This document shows positions 1 through 6,172 of a DNA stretch of 11,519 nucleotides, one piece after another. Made by a program: the position numbers and the translations under genes. Position 1 is the stretch's first letter. Each line of letters opens with the position of its first letter. The notes under the pieces were generated by a model, which did not search any database, was not told the origin of the DNA, and saw only the letters and a program-made list of their open reading frames with translations. Origin of the DNA: Thermoplasmata archaeon (GTDB lineage Archaea; Thermoplasmatota; Thermoplasmata; Lutacidiplasmatales; UBA184); assembly GCA_022750355.1 (NCBI GenBank), contig JAKIVW010000050.1, positions 1 to 11,519 on the forward strand. Direction: 5' to 3'.

Positions 1-393
1 TCCCTCGCGCTGGCGAGCGGGGCCACCTACATCGCCCGCGGGTTCTCGGGCGACGTGAAGCAGCTGGCCGACCTCATCGCCGCGGGGATCCAGCACAAGG
101 GGTTCTCGTTCGTGGACGTGTTCAGTCCGTGCGTCACCTACAACAAGATCAACACCTTCGACTTCTTCCGCCAGCGGGTCTACAAGCTCGAGAGCGCGGG
201 GCACGACCCCACCAACATCGTGGCCGCCTTCGAGCGCTCCCTCGAGTGGGGCGACAAGATCCCGATTGGCCTCTTCTACAAGACGGACAAACCGACGTAC
301 GAGGACCTCGAAGAGGTTCTCGCGGCCGGTCCGCTCGCGCTCCAGCCTTCCGGCATGAAGGGCCGGACCGACATCCTGGACGAGTTCGTCTAA
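1..393 (+). CDS. 2-oxoacid:ferredoxin oxidoreductase, beta subunit (C-terminal part; 5' end outside window)
   Basis: The reading frame is open from the first base, and 130 residues are visible before a TAA stop at 391-393. The segment FVDVFSPCVTYN followed by an FDFFRQRVY stretch and the IPIGLFYK block is typical of the C-terminal region of the thiamine-diphosphate-binding beta subunit of 2-oxoacid:ferredoxin oxidoreductases (KorB/PorB family). These enzymes are cytoplasmic and oxidatively decarboxylate 2-oxoacids to acyl-CoA with ferredoxin as acceptor. The thiamine-diphosphate motif and the iron-sulfur ligands would lie upstream of the window, so substrate (2-oxoglutarate, pyruvate or a branched-chain acid) cannot be decided here. 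The alpha subunit is presumably just upstream. The gene converges on the next one, and the two stop codons overlap by four bases. A G-rich stretch follows immediately. Confidence 0.9.
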   Translation, partial: SLALASGATYIARGFSGDVKQLADLIAAGIQHKGFSFVDVFSPCVTYNKINTFDFFRQRVYKLESAGHDPTNIVAAFERSLEWGDKIPIGLFYKTDKPTYEDLEEVLAAGPLALQPSGMKGRTDILDEFV

Positions 394-2468
394 GGCGGCG
401 GTGGAACCCCCACGGGGGGAGGCGGTGGGGGTCCCCCGGCCGGCGGGGGCGGTGGTGTCGTGAACAGGTAATCGCCGCCTTGCTCAAACAGGGCCGCGAA
501 CCCGTGATCGACCAACGGCGCAGGGGAGAAGGCCGGCCACAGGATGCTGTTCGCCGGGGTCACGACGATGAACTGGACCCCCAGGTTCCAAAGGGCGACC
601 AGCCCGGCCCCGTCGAGCGTCCCGTTGGTCAGCTCGCTCACGAGCAGTGCGTAGGAGGCGTTCACCCGGGTCCACCCCGGCAGCATCGGGTACAACAGGA
701 CCGCCGTCGGATCGTAGGCGGGCAGGAATTCTCCGGCCCCGCCCGGCGCCACCAGGACCCGCGCTCCGCTCGGCAGGTGGGTCCCGGCGAACGAGAGCAG
801 GTCGAAGTCCGCGGCCGTGACGTTTCCGAAATCGGTGTACAGGGTCGTCAGCACCGGCGCGAGCTGGGTCGGCGTCAGCAGGGCCCCCGGCACCACGATC
901 ACCAGGGCGATCACGAGCGGTAGGACCGCCGAGACCTCGCCCCGCCGGTCGTCCAGATGCCACGTCCTTCGGCGCGCCGCCGGCGGGGGCTCGGGCGGAG
1001 CCGCCCGCTTCGCTCGCGCGACCCACTCCAGGGCCAGGGCGAGGGGGATCGTGGCGATCAGCGCGTAGATTGCGAACAACCAGATCGAGACTTCGGATTC
1101 GCTGACCACCTCGGCGACAGCACCGATGGGCCCCCCCCACGACCCGGCCCAGTCGACGCCGAGCAGCCCTACCGTGGCGACGACGCCGCCGATCAGGAAC
1201 CTCCGGATCGGTTCGATCCGGGGACCGAAGGCGGCTCGCCCCGCGAGGAAGAGGACCGCGAGCCCGACCGTGAACAGGAGGGCGATCTCCGCCCGAAGGG
1301 CGGCGAGGGGCGAAAGCCAGACGTCGTGGGGCCCGAAGAGGTACGGGTCGACGAACCCCACGAATCGGGCGGAGTCGATCCCCGAGGGGGAGGAGGGTGC
1401 GGACCCCGCCCCTGGCACGTATCCCGGCGAAGCGATTCCTCGGGCGAGCACGTACCAGGTGGGGATCAACGGAATGAGCGCGGCCGCCACCGCCGTACCC
1501 CAGCGGCGGAGCCATCGTGGGGCCGAACCGGCCAGTCGCGGGACCGCCACCACCCCCATCACCAGCAGCGCGGGGGCCAGCCACTGGGCTCCCGTCGGAT
1601 TGAGGGCTGCGGAATAGCCGAGGACGAGACCGAACCCGACCGCGTCGGCAGGAGTGGGCACGGAACGGATCCAGACCGTCGCCTGCGCGGCGAGCCATAG
1701 GACGAGGGGGAACGCGAACACGAAGTCGTTGCTTCCGGCCACGAGCACCCGGGTCCAACTGGCGACGGCCGCCAGGACCAGGGCGAGGGCGAGCCCGCCC
1801 GGGTCCCCTCCGAACAATCGACGCCCGAGGACGAACCCACCGATCGGTGCGAGCCCCAAGAACAGAGGTGTGAGGAGCAGGCTCGTCCGGGCGCCGGGAA
1901 GCCCCATCAGGAGCTGGGCCGTCCCGAGCCACGCCGTCGTCCCCTGGGGATACAGGATCCCCACCCGCGCGGACGGAAGGAACGACCACGCGAGCTGGTG
2001 TCCGTCCACCAGTCGAGCGGTGTAGAAGGTGAGAAGGCTCGAGTCGAACGTGTTGCCGGTCCCGACCGGGAGTGCGACCGCGACCTCGAAGAGGAGGAGC
2101 GCCAGGGCGGCCAGTTCCGCGAGGAGGGCCCCGGGTCGGACCAACGGCCCCACGAGGGCTCGGAGCGACAGTGTGCGGGAGCGAATTCGGCCGACGGCGA
2201 CCCACGCGACCCCGGCCGTCCCGGCGACGAGGATCGCCACGAGGGACCCGAGGGAAAACCCCCCGACGGGCAACGCGGCGAGCAGGTAGAGGACCGCCCC
2301 CCCGAGGAAGAAGTCGAGGAGCCACCGCTCGAGAGCTTCGAGCTCCCGCCAGGCCACGACCCATCGAACCGCCAGGAGTCGGACCGCCTCGCCCAGGATG
2401 GTTCCGGCGACCGCGAGCCCGAGCAGTCCGAACACCAGAACGACCCCCGAAGGACCCGGGAAGTTCAC
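390..2468 (-). CDS. Multi-spanning membrane protein, probable GT-C-type glycosyltransferase, with polyproline C-terminus
   Basis: The product is 692 residues and starts at GTG (2468-2466). About 13-15 hydrophobic segments cover residues 7-530, including roughly 7-26, 50-66, 72-93, 113-134, 196-217, 225-243, 325-342, 385-409, 461-480 and 513-530. A non-membrane domain of about 140 residues follows (531-670) and carries three N-glycosylation sequons (N549, N603, N615), which suits an external location. The layout of many helices, a loop with acidic residues after an early helix (FDSSLLTFYTARLVDG at 141-156) and a C-terminal external domain resembles GT-C enzymes that use polyprenyl-phosphate sugars. 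No family signature was certain, so the enzymatic role is inference. Residues 672-692 contain 15 prolines in three runs. A divergent flippase gene supports a role in surface glycan or glycolipid assembly. An alternative is a non-catalytic polytopic surface protein. Confidence 0.7.
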   Translation of the reverse strand: MNFPGPSGVVLVFGLLGLAVAGTILGEAVRLLAVRWVVAWRELEALERWLLDFFLGGAVLYLLAALPVGGFSLGSLVAILVAGTAGVAWVAVGRIRSRTLSLRALVGPLVRPGALLAELAALALLLFEVAVALPVGTGNTFDSSLLTFYTARLVDGHQLAWSFLPSARVGILYPQGTTAWLGTAQLLMGLPGARTSLLLTPLFLGLAPIGGFVLGRRLFGGDPGGLALALVLAAVASWTRVLVAGSNDFVFAFPLVLWLAAQATVWIRSVPTPADAVGFGLVLGYSAALNPTGAQWLAPALLVMGVVAVPRLAGSAPRWLRRWGTAVAAALIPLIPTWYVLARGIASPGYVPGAGSAPSSPSGIDSARFVGFVDPYLFGPHDVWLSPLAALRAEIALLFTVGLAVLFLAGRAAFGPRIEPIRRFLIGGVVATVGLLGVDWAGSWGGPIGAVAEVVSESEVSIWLFAIYALIATIPLALALEWVARAKRAAPPEPPPAARRRTWHLDDRRGEVSAVLPLVIALVIVVPGALLTPTQLAPVLTTLYTDFGNVTAADFDLLSFAGTHLPSGARVLVAPGGAGEFLPAYDPTAVLLYPMLPGWTRVNASYALLVSELTNGTLDGAGLVALWNLGVQFIVVTPANSILWPAFSPAPLVDHGFAALFEQGGDYLFTTPPPPPAGGPPPPPPVGVPPPP
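393..458. repeat. G-rich/C-rich low-complexity segment encoding the polyproline tail
   Basis: On the + strand this stretch has G runs at 414-419, 427-431 and 445-449 with GG pairs between them. It also has two short inverted repeats: CCCCC (407-411) against GGGGG (414-418), and GGGGG (427-431) against CCCCC (433-437). It encodes the Pro-rich tail of the minus-strand membrane protein and at the same time lies just after the stop codon of the plus-strand oxidoreductase gene. It could therefore form a G-quadruplex or hairpin in that transcript's 3' end. A structural role is inferred only. Confidence 0.5.
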
Positions 2469-2490
2469 GGAGCTCCGAGCCCCCTCCCTC

Positions 2491-2497
2491 TACAGAA
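2491..2497 (-). promoter_or_regulatory. TATA-like element for the GT-C-like membrane protein gene
   Basis: Read on the minus strand this is TTCTGTA, lying 23-29 bases upstream of the GTG start at 2468. That spacing fits a leaderless archaeal transcript. The match to a TATA box is weak. A more A/T-rich patch at 2518-2524 could serve instead, with a leader of roughly 25 bases. Confidence 0.35.
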
Positions 2498-2517
2498 GCG
2501 TGCCGCCGCAACGGTGG

Positions 2518-2524
2518 CTTTTTA
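2518..2524 (+). promoter_or_regulatory. A/T-rich TATA-like element in the divergent gap, probable flippase promoter
   Basis: The sequence TTTTTAC is the only strongly A/T-rich patch in the 90-base gap between the divergent membrane-protein and flippase genes. A start site about 25 bases downstream would fall near 2546-2549, giving a leader of roughly ten bases before the GTG at 2559. Because both strands are A/T-rich here, it might serve both directions. Confidence 0.4.
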
Positions 2525-2547
2525 CCGTTCCAAGCCGCCCGGCGGAC

Positions 2548-2556
2548 AGGAGAGGG
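2548..2556 (+). promoter_or_regulatory. Shine-Dalgarno sequence of the flippase gene
   Basis: AGGAGAGGG precedes the GTG at 2559, and GGAG (2549-2552) sits six bases from it. This decides the start codon, because the frame is open far upstream (to 1998) and offers other in-frame starts that have no such signal and would overlap the neighbouring gene antisense. Confidence 0.55.
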
Positions 2557-2558
2557 AC

Positions 2559-4124
2559 GTGGATTCTCCCTCGACCGTTCGCATCCGGGAAGGGTTGTCC
2601 ACGGTCACTCGGGGCACCCTTTTCCTGCTGGTCGCAACCCTCCTGTTCGTCCTGTTCAATTTCATCGCGCGGGTCATCATCGTCCGGAGCATCTCGCCCG
2701 ACGAGTGGAGTGCCTTCTCCTGGTCGCTCACGCTCGCGGGGTTCCTCGCCGCGTTCGGCACCCTCGGCCTTCCGAACGCGATCGCCCGGAGCCTTCCGTT
2801 CGCGTCCTCGGATTCCGAACGTCGCTCCATGGTTCGTGGGACGCTCCTGCTCGGCGCGGCGGCGGGCGGGGTCCTCGCCGTCACCCTCTACATCGCCGGT
2901 CCCTGGATCGGCGCGCGTCTCGGACAACCCGATATCGGAGTCGCCCTTCTGTTCCTCGCCGTCGCGGTCGCGTCGCTCATCGTCTCCAACCTGATCGCCT
3001 CCGTCTTCCAGGGGTATGAGGACGTCACGCCGAACGCCCTGTTGCTCCAGATCCTGACTCCCCTTCTCTTCGTGATCTTCCTGTTCGTCGCGCTCGTCCA
3101 ACCGGGCGGGGTCACGTTCCGGGAGGCGCTCCTGGCGTACGCCGCCTCGAGCGCGCTCGGTCTGGGTCTCGCCATCGGGTACCTGGCCTTCCGACTGCCC
3201 CGTCGGCTGCCTGCCGGCCCCGGTGCACCTCGGGCCTTCCCCACGCTGCTCGTGTTCGCCGGTCCGCTCTTTGTCGCGTCGATCCTATCGAGCCTGACCG
3301 GGAACGGGGACACGCTCGTGCTGGGTCTCTTCTTCCCGACCGCCGTCGGGACCTACTCCGCGTCGCTGACCTTGGCGCGCCTCCTCCAGGTGGGGATCGG
3401 GGCGGCGGGGTACATTTTCCTCCCCGTCACGACCCGGCTGTTCCGCAGCGGGGACACCGACTCGATCCGGGTGACCTACGCCACCGTCACGAAGTGGATG
3501 GTCCTCTTCTCCCTCCCTCTCTTCGTTCTGTTCTTCTTTCTACCCAGCCGCTCCCTCGGGTTCGTCTACGGTTCGAACTACACCGGCATCATCGCCCCGC
3601 TCCAGATCACGGTCGTCGGGGCGTTCGCCTCCACCCTCTTCGGACCCGGTTCGGCGACCCAGGTCGCGTTGGGGCAAACGCGCCTCGTCGCGATCAACTC
3701 CGCCGCGGCCGCCGTGGTGGACGTCGGGCTCTCCTTCTGGCTCGTCCCCCACTACGGACCCGTGGGGTCCGCGCTGGCCTGGGCTTCCGCCGCGGTGCTT
3801 GCGTCGGGCCTTTCGCTCGTCGAGCTCGCGTTCCTCTCCGGCATCCACCCGTTCCGGGCCCACTCACTCGTCCCGCTAGCGCTGACCGGGGTTCCGTTCG
3901 GGCTCCTGCTCGGGATCCTGCACCCCGCCCTCCCCTACTGGACGCTCCCGGTCCTCGGGTTGGGGGTGGCGGGCCTGTTCATCCTGATCGTCATCGCGAC
4001 CCGAAGCGTCGACCGGGGCGACCGACTGCTGCTGGACGTGGTCGAGCGGCTCCTGGGAAGACCGCTCCCCCTGGTGCGCCGGGTCGGCCGGCTGTTCTTC
4101 CGGGACGGCGGCCCCCCGACCTGA
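2559..4124 (+). CDS. Wzx/MATE-like polysaccharide (lipid-linked glycan) flippase
   Basis: From the GTG at 2559 the product is 521 residues, the usual length for polysaccharide-biosynthesis flippases, with about 12-14 hydrophobic segments and short polar loops. Family-typical blocks are visible: FQGYED after the fourth or fifth helix, VGTYSASLTLARLL (the G-Y-S-A-A-x-x-L-A pattern), LPVTTRLFRSGD, YGSNYTGIIAPLQI (the fG-x-x-Y-x-x-a-x-x-L pattern), and a VPHYGPVGSALA block matching LIP-x-YG-x-x-GaA. Such proteins move undecaprenyl- or dolichol-linked sugars across the cytoplasmic membrane. The gene is divergent from a probable GT-C glycosyltransferase, which supports a surface-glycan role. The last 249 bases are overlapped antisense by a small membrane protein gene. 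The substrate cannot be told from sequence. Confidence 0.9.
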   Translation: MDSPSTVRIREGLSTVTRGTLFLLVATLLFVLFNFIARVIIVRSISPDEWSAFSWSLTLAGFLAAFGTLGLPNAIARSLPFASSDSERRSMVRGTLLLGAAAGGVLAVTLYIAGPWIGARLGQPDIGVALLFLAVAVASLIVSNLIASVFQGYEDVTPNALLLQILTPLLFVIFLFVALVQPGGVTFREALLAYAASSALGLGLAIGYLAFRLPRRLPAGPGAPRAFPTLLVFAGPLFVASILSSLTGNGDTLVLGLFFPTAVGTYSASLTLARLLQVGIGAAGYIFLPVTTRLFRSGDTDSIRVTYATVTKWMVLFSLPLFVLFFFLPSRSLGFVYGSNYTGIIAPLQITVVGAFASTLFGPGSATQVALGQTRLVAINSAAAAVVDVGLSFWLVPHYGPVGSALAWASAAVLASGLSLVELAFLSGIHPFRAHSLVPLALTGVPFGLLLGILHPALPYWTLPVLGLGVAGLFILIVIATRSVDRGDRLLLDVVERLLGRPLPLVRRVGRLFFRDGGPPT

Positions 4125-4388
4125 GGGCGTGGGGTCGGCCGACGGTTTCGCCGGCCGTCGAACCTGCTCGACCAACATCAGGATCACTCCCCCCACCAGA
4201 AGGGCGAACACGTACTCCGCCAAGGTGTCCGCCGCCGATGCGGCACCCGCGGCGGCCGTGACGGCGGTCGCGACGAGCAGGGCCAGGGCCGCGCCGATGA
4301 GGTAGCGCGGGTCCAGGCGTTCCCAGGCGGAGTACCCCATGTACAGGAGGAGTAGGATGCCGAACAGCTCGAGGTACGGGAACGCCAT
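3876..4388 (-). CDS. Small three-helix membrane protein with a polar tail antisense to the flippase gene
   Basis: I do not recognise the family. The product is 170 residues from an ATG at 4388-4386. Residues 1-21, about 29-50 and 56-72 are hydrophobic and look like three membrane helices. The short polar loop between the first two contains SAWERLDPRY, and EQVRRP follows the third. From residue 89 on, the frame lies antisense to the flippase coding region and the translation becomes a hydrophilic Gln/Glu/Pro/Asp-rich tail of 82 residues. That tail has the composition expected of an antisense shadow, so the functional part is probably residues 1-90. No other stop is available in frame before 3876. 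There is no Shine-Dalgarno sequence, but a TATA-like element 24-31 bases upstream of ATG suggests a leaderless transcript. Confidence 0.6.
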   Translation of the reverse strand: MAFPYLELFGILLLLYMGYSAWERLDPRYLIGAALALLVATAVTAAAGAASAADTLAEYVFALLVGGVILMLVEQVRRPAKPSADPTPSGRGAAVPEEQPADPAHQGERSSQEPLDHVQQQSVAPVDASGRDDDQDEQARHPQPEDRERPVGEGGVQDPEQEPERNPGQR

Positions 4389-4411
4389 CGGGGGCGCGAC
4401 CGGTTCCCCAA

Positions 4412-4419
4412 CTCAAAAC
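4412..4419 (-). promoter_or_regulatory. TATA-like element, leaderless promoter of the small membrane protein gene
   Basis: Read on the minus strand this is GTTTTGAG, located 24-31 bases upstream of the ATG at 4388, and it is the only A/T-rich patch nearby. That spacing places transcription initiation at or next to the start codon. Confidence 0.5.
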
Positions 4420-4460
4420 GACTGGCCCGAACCCCCCGCCGACCCGAGGAACGGTGGCCT

Positions 4461-4480
4461 CTCGGTCCGAGTGGCTCGGA
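4461..4480. promoter_or_regulatory. Overlapping palindromes in the divergent gap, possible operator
   Basis: Two perfect inverted repeats overlap here: CTCGG-T-CCGAG (4461-4471) and TCCGAG-TGG-CTCGGA (4466-4480). A further CCGAG copy lies at 4444-4448. The cluster sits between the promoters of the two divergent genes starting at 4388 and 4541, about 61-80 bases upstream of the latter. Binding by a dimeric transcription regulator is a reasonable guess. Some GC-rich palindromes are expected by chance in this genome. Confidence 0.4.
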
Positions 4481-4509
4481 TAAGGCAGGTTTACATAGGG
4501 CGGTTGGCA

Positions 4510-4516
4510 TCTTAAC
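4510..4516 (+). promoter_or_regulatory. TATA-like element, leaderless promoter of the gene at 4541
   Basis: TCTTAAC lies 25-31 bases upstream of the ATG at 4541, the expected distance for transcription starting at the start codon. A second A/T-rich patch, TTTACATA at 4490-4497, would give a leader of about 20 bases. The sequence directly before the ATG shows no clear Shine-Dalgarno match. Confidence 0.5.
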
Positions 4517-4540
4517 GCCGGCCAGCGAGCACCGGGTAGC

Positions 4541-5122
4541 ATGGTACAGATTCAGGGGGGCCGTCGCCTCGTGCCCATTCTCTTGGGCATTGGGATGCTC
4601 GGAACGGTGGTTGCCGCCGGCTTGGCTCCGACCATCGGAGCCGTGGCCGCCCAGTCGAACTGCCAGTACGGAGCTTGTCCTTCCGGTTCCTCGAACCCCT
4701 TCCCGTGGTGGATCGTGGCGGTCGTCTTGGCCGTCGTCGTCGTCGCCGCCCTCCTCGGTCTCATGCTGTTCCGTCGTCGCCCTCCCGCCGCCCCCGCCGC
4801 CCCGGAAGCCTGGGAACCCCCGGCCGGGGCCGCAGGATCCGCCGCGGGCGGACCGACACCCCCTTCCGCCGCCGTAGCGGTCGGAGCGGGCACCGCCGCC
4901 GGGGCCGGCGCCAACTACATGGAGTCCCCGGATGATGTGGGCCAGATCCCGCCCGTCGTCGGAGCGGGCGCTGCCGGTGCGGCCGCCGGCGAAGCCGAGC
5001 CCGATATCGACTCCCTCATGGCGGAGTTGGACAAGATCAGCGGGGAGATCCTGAAGAAGGCCCCCAAGTCCGGGTCCGGCAGCTCCGGTGCCTCGGACGC
5101 GGCGGACGAGGCCGAACGGTAG
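4541..5122 (+). CDS. Unknown exported/anchored protein: signal peptide, short Cys-pair ectodomain, membrane helix, Ala/Gly/Pro-rich tail
   Basis: I do not recognise this 193-residue protein. Residues 1-37 look like a signal sequence: GGRR, then a hydrophobic core, then an AVAAQ cleavage-like site. A very short polar segment follows with two cysteines (C41, C46) that could form a disulfide. Residues 56-77 are a strong membrane helix, followed by RRR (78-80) as a positive-inside anchor, so the remaining part is predicted cytoplasmic. Residues 81-150 are low-complexity Ala/Gly/Pro. Residues 152-175 (starting EPDIDSLMAELDKI) look like an amphipathic helix, and an acidic Ser/Ala/Asp/Glu tail ends the protein. 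If the signal sequence is not cleaved it is a two-helix hairpin protein instead. The layout suggests a tether whose C-terminal helix binds a partner, but no function can be assigned. Confidence 0.75.
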   Translation: MVQIQGGRRLVPILLGIGMLGTVVAAGLAPTIGAVAAQSNCQYGACPSGSSNPFPWWIVAVVLAVVVVAALLGLMLFRRRPPAAPAAPEAWEPPAGAAGSAAGGPTPPSAAVAVGAGTAAGAGANYMESPDDVGQIPPVVGAGAAGAAAGEAEPDIDSLMAELDKISGEILKKAPKSGSGSSGASDAADEAER

Positions 5123-5144
5123 GTTACCCCTCCGCCCGGCGGGC

Positions 5145-5150
5145 CTTAAG
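5145..5150 (+). promoter_or_regulatory. TATA-like element, leaderless promoter of the CxxC protein/DedA operon
   Basis: CTTAAG lies 26-31 bases upstream of the ATG at 5176, with no Shine-Dalgarno sequence between. This supports 5176 over the in-frame GTG at 5158, which would leave only about eight bases from the element. Confidence 0.55.
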
Positions 5151-5175
5151 TGTCCGTGTGTCACATTTCGGGTGT

Positions 5176-5451
5176 ATGAGCCCCGACCCGAGCCCGACCC
5201 CCGAGGACGAGCGCCTCCTGCGGGAGCTGCGCGTCGCGGTCCAGGGCGCGCCTTCCCGACCGACCCAGATCGAAGTCGGGATCGCCCTCTCGATCACGCT
5301 CGGGAGGTTGCGACCCTCGGTCGCCTGCGGAGGGTGCTCGACCCCGCTCGAGTTCGACGGGATTCCGGCGCTCACGAACGCCCGATTGTCCGCCCCGTTC
5401 CGCCTTCGGTACGACCCGGTCCCTCCGGCCGAACCGGCCCCCGGGACCTGA
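5176..5451 (+). CDS. Small hypothetical protein with one CxxC pair, first gene of an operon with dedA
   Basis: The product is 91 residues and I do not recognise the family. It has a Pro/Asp-rich start, a charged stretch (EDERLLRELRVAV, 10-22) likely to be helical, then a central segment (32-50) leading to a CGGC pair (C51, C54) followed by TPLEFDGIPALTN. The end is Pro-rich. One CxxC pair could bind a metal in a dimer or act as a redox pair; a full zinc ribbon would need a second pair, which is absent. There is no signal peptide or membrane helix, so it is probably cytoplasmic. The ATG was chosen from the TATA-like element 26-31 bases upstream. The TGA is followed after 15 bases by the DedA gene, which has its own Shine-Dalgarno sequence, so the two are likely cotranscribed. 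Confidence 0.7.
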   Translation: MSPDPSPTPEDERLLRELRVAVQGAPSRPTQIEVGIALSITLGRLRPSVACGGCSTPLEFDGIPALTNARLSAPFRLRYDPVPPAEPAPGT

Positions 5452-5457
5452 GGGGAG
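5452..5457 (+). promoter_or_regulatory. Shine-Dalgarno sequence of the DedA gene
   Basis: GGGGAG starts directly after the upstream TGA and is nine bases from the GTG at 5467. It fixes that start and shows the internal gene of this operon using a ribosome binding site, while the first gene appears leaderless. Confidence 0.6.
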
Positions 5458-5466
5458 CGGGCGGGC

Positions 5467-6150
5467 GTGACCTTCTCGATCGTCGAGACGGTCGTCAGCC
5501 TCATCGTCACCATCCTCACCGTGGGCGGCCTCGCGGGGCTGTTCGCCCTGATGCTCGTCGAGAGCTTCGGGGTTCCCCCGATCCCGAGCGAGATCATCCT
5601 TCCGTTCGCCGGTTTCCTGATCGCGACCGGAGTGTTCCCCCTCATTCCGACCGTGGTCGTCGCCCTCGCCGGGGCGCTGGTCGGCGCGTTCGTGGCTTAT
5701 GCGGTCGGACGGTGGTGGCGCGCCCACCTCGTGCGAATCCGGATCGGACCGTTCGGACTCGAGGAACGGCAGCTGGCCCGAATGGACCTGTGGTTCTCCC
5801 GGCACGGAGAGGTGACCGTCGCCATCTGTCGATGCCTGCCGGTGGTGCGGGCGTACATCAGCTACCCGGCGGGGACGGCCCGAATGCCACCGGTCCGGTT
5901 TGGAACCTACACGTTCGTCGGCAGCCTCCCGTGGACCCTGGCCCTGATCTACGCCGGCATCCTCCTCGGAGATCGCTGGACGGTCGTCCAGACGTACCTG
6001 CAGCCGCTCGATTACGTGGTCTACGCCGCGATCGTGATCGGTGCGATCTACGGTGTCGTCCTCGTTCTTCGGGCGCGAAAAGCGGTCGCCGCGGCCCCGC
6101 CCAGGGACCCCGAACACCCCCCCGACAGTCCGGCCCGCCCTCCGGGCTAG
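5467..6150 (+). CDS. DedA-family (SNARE-associated/VTT domain) membrane protein
   Basis: The 227-residue product starts at GTG with a good Shine-Dalgarno sequence. It matches DedA proteins in length and in both signature regions. The first is an acidic residue followed by VPPIPSEIILPFAG (E32, P40, E42), the conserved E-x-x-x-P-x-P-x-E region. The second is RCLPVVRAYISYPAG (R122, P125, R128), matching the R-x-x-P-x-x-R-x-x-x-x-x-P-A-G block. Hydrophobic segments lie near 8-30, 43-80, 139-166 and 181-201. DedA proteins are linked to membrane homeostasis and to flipping of phospholipids or polyprenyl-phosphate carriers. A carrier-recycling role would suit the neighbouring glycan genes, but that is inference. 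The Pro-rich end (210-227) is probably disordered. The gene converges on pyrC with a 22-base gap. Confidence 0.92.
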   Translation: MTFSIVETVVSLIVTILTVGGLAGLFALMLVESFGVPPIPSEIILPFAGFLIATGVFPLIPTVVVALAGALVGAFVAYAVGRWWRAHLVRIRIGPFGLEERQLARMDLWFSRHGEVTVAICRCLPVVRAYISYPAGTARMPPVRFGTYTFVGSLPWTLALIYAGILLGDRWTVVQTYLQPLDYVVYAAIVIGAIYGVVLVLRARKAVAAAPPRDPEHPPDSPARPPG

Positions 6151-6172
6151 GTTCGCTCGACACCCGAAACGT

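Noticed and set aside
484..2511. 675-residue minus-strand open frame parallel to the GT-C-like gene
   Set aside because: It is Arg/Gly/Pro-rich with no hydrophobic pattern and lies in a shifted frame of a clear membrane protein.
1998..2558. N-terminal extension of the flippase frame back to 1998
   Set aside because: It is antisense to the membrane protein gene, highly charged and low complexity. The GTG at 2559 has a good Shine-Dalgarno sequence and gives the normal family length.
4389..4540. Possible tRNA or structured RNA in the largest gap
   Set aside because: The only clear structure is the short palindrome cluster. There is no cloverleaf, T-loop-like sequence or longer stem, so a regulatory site is more likely.
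5158..5175. Alternative GTG start for the CxxC protein at 5158
   Set aside because: It has no Shine-Dalgarno sequence and is too close to the TATA-like element at 5145-5150. The ATG at 5176 has ideal leaderless spacing.
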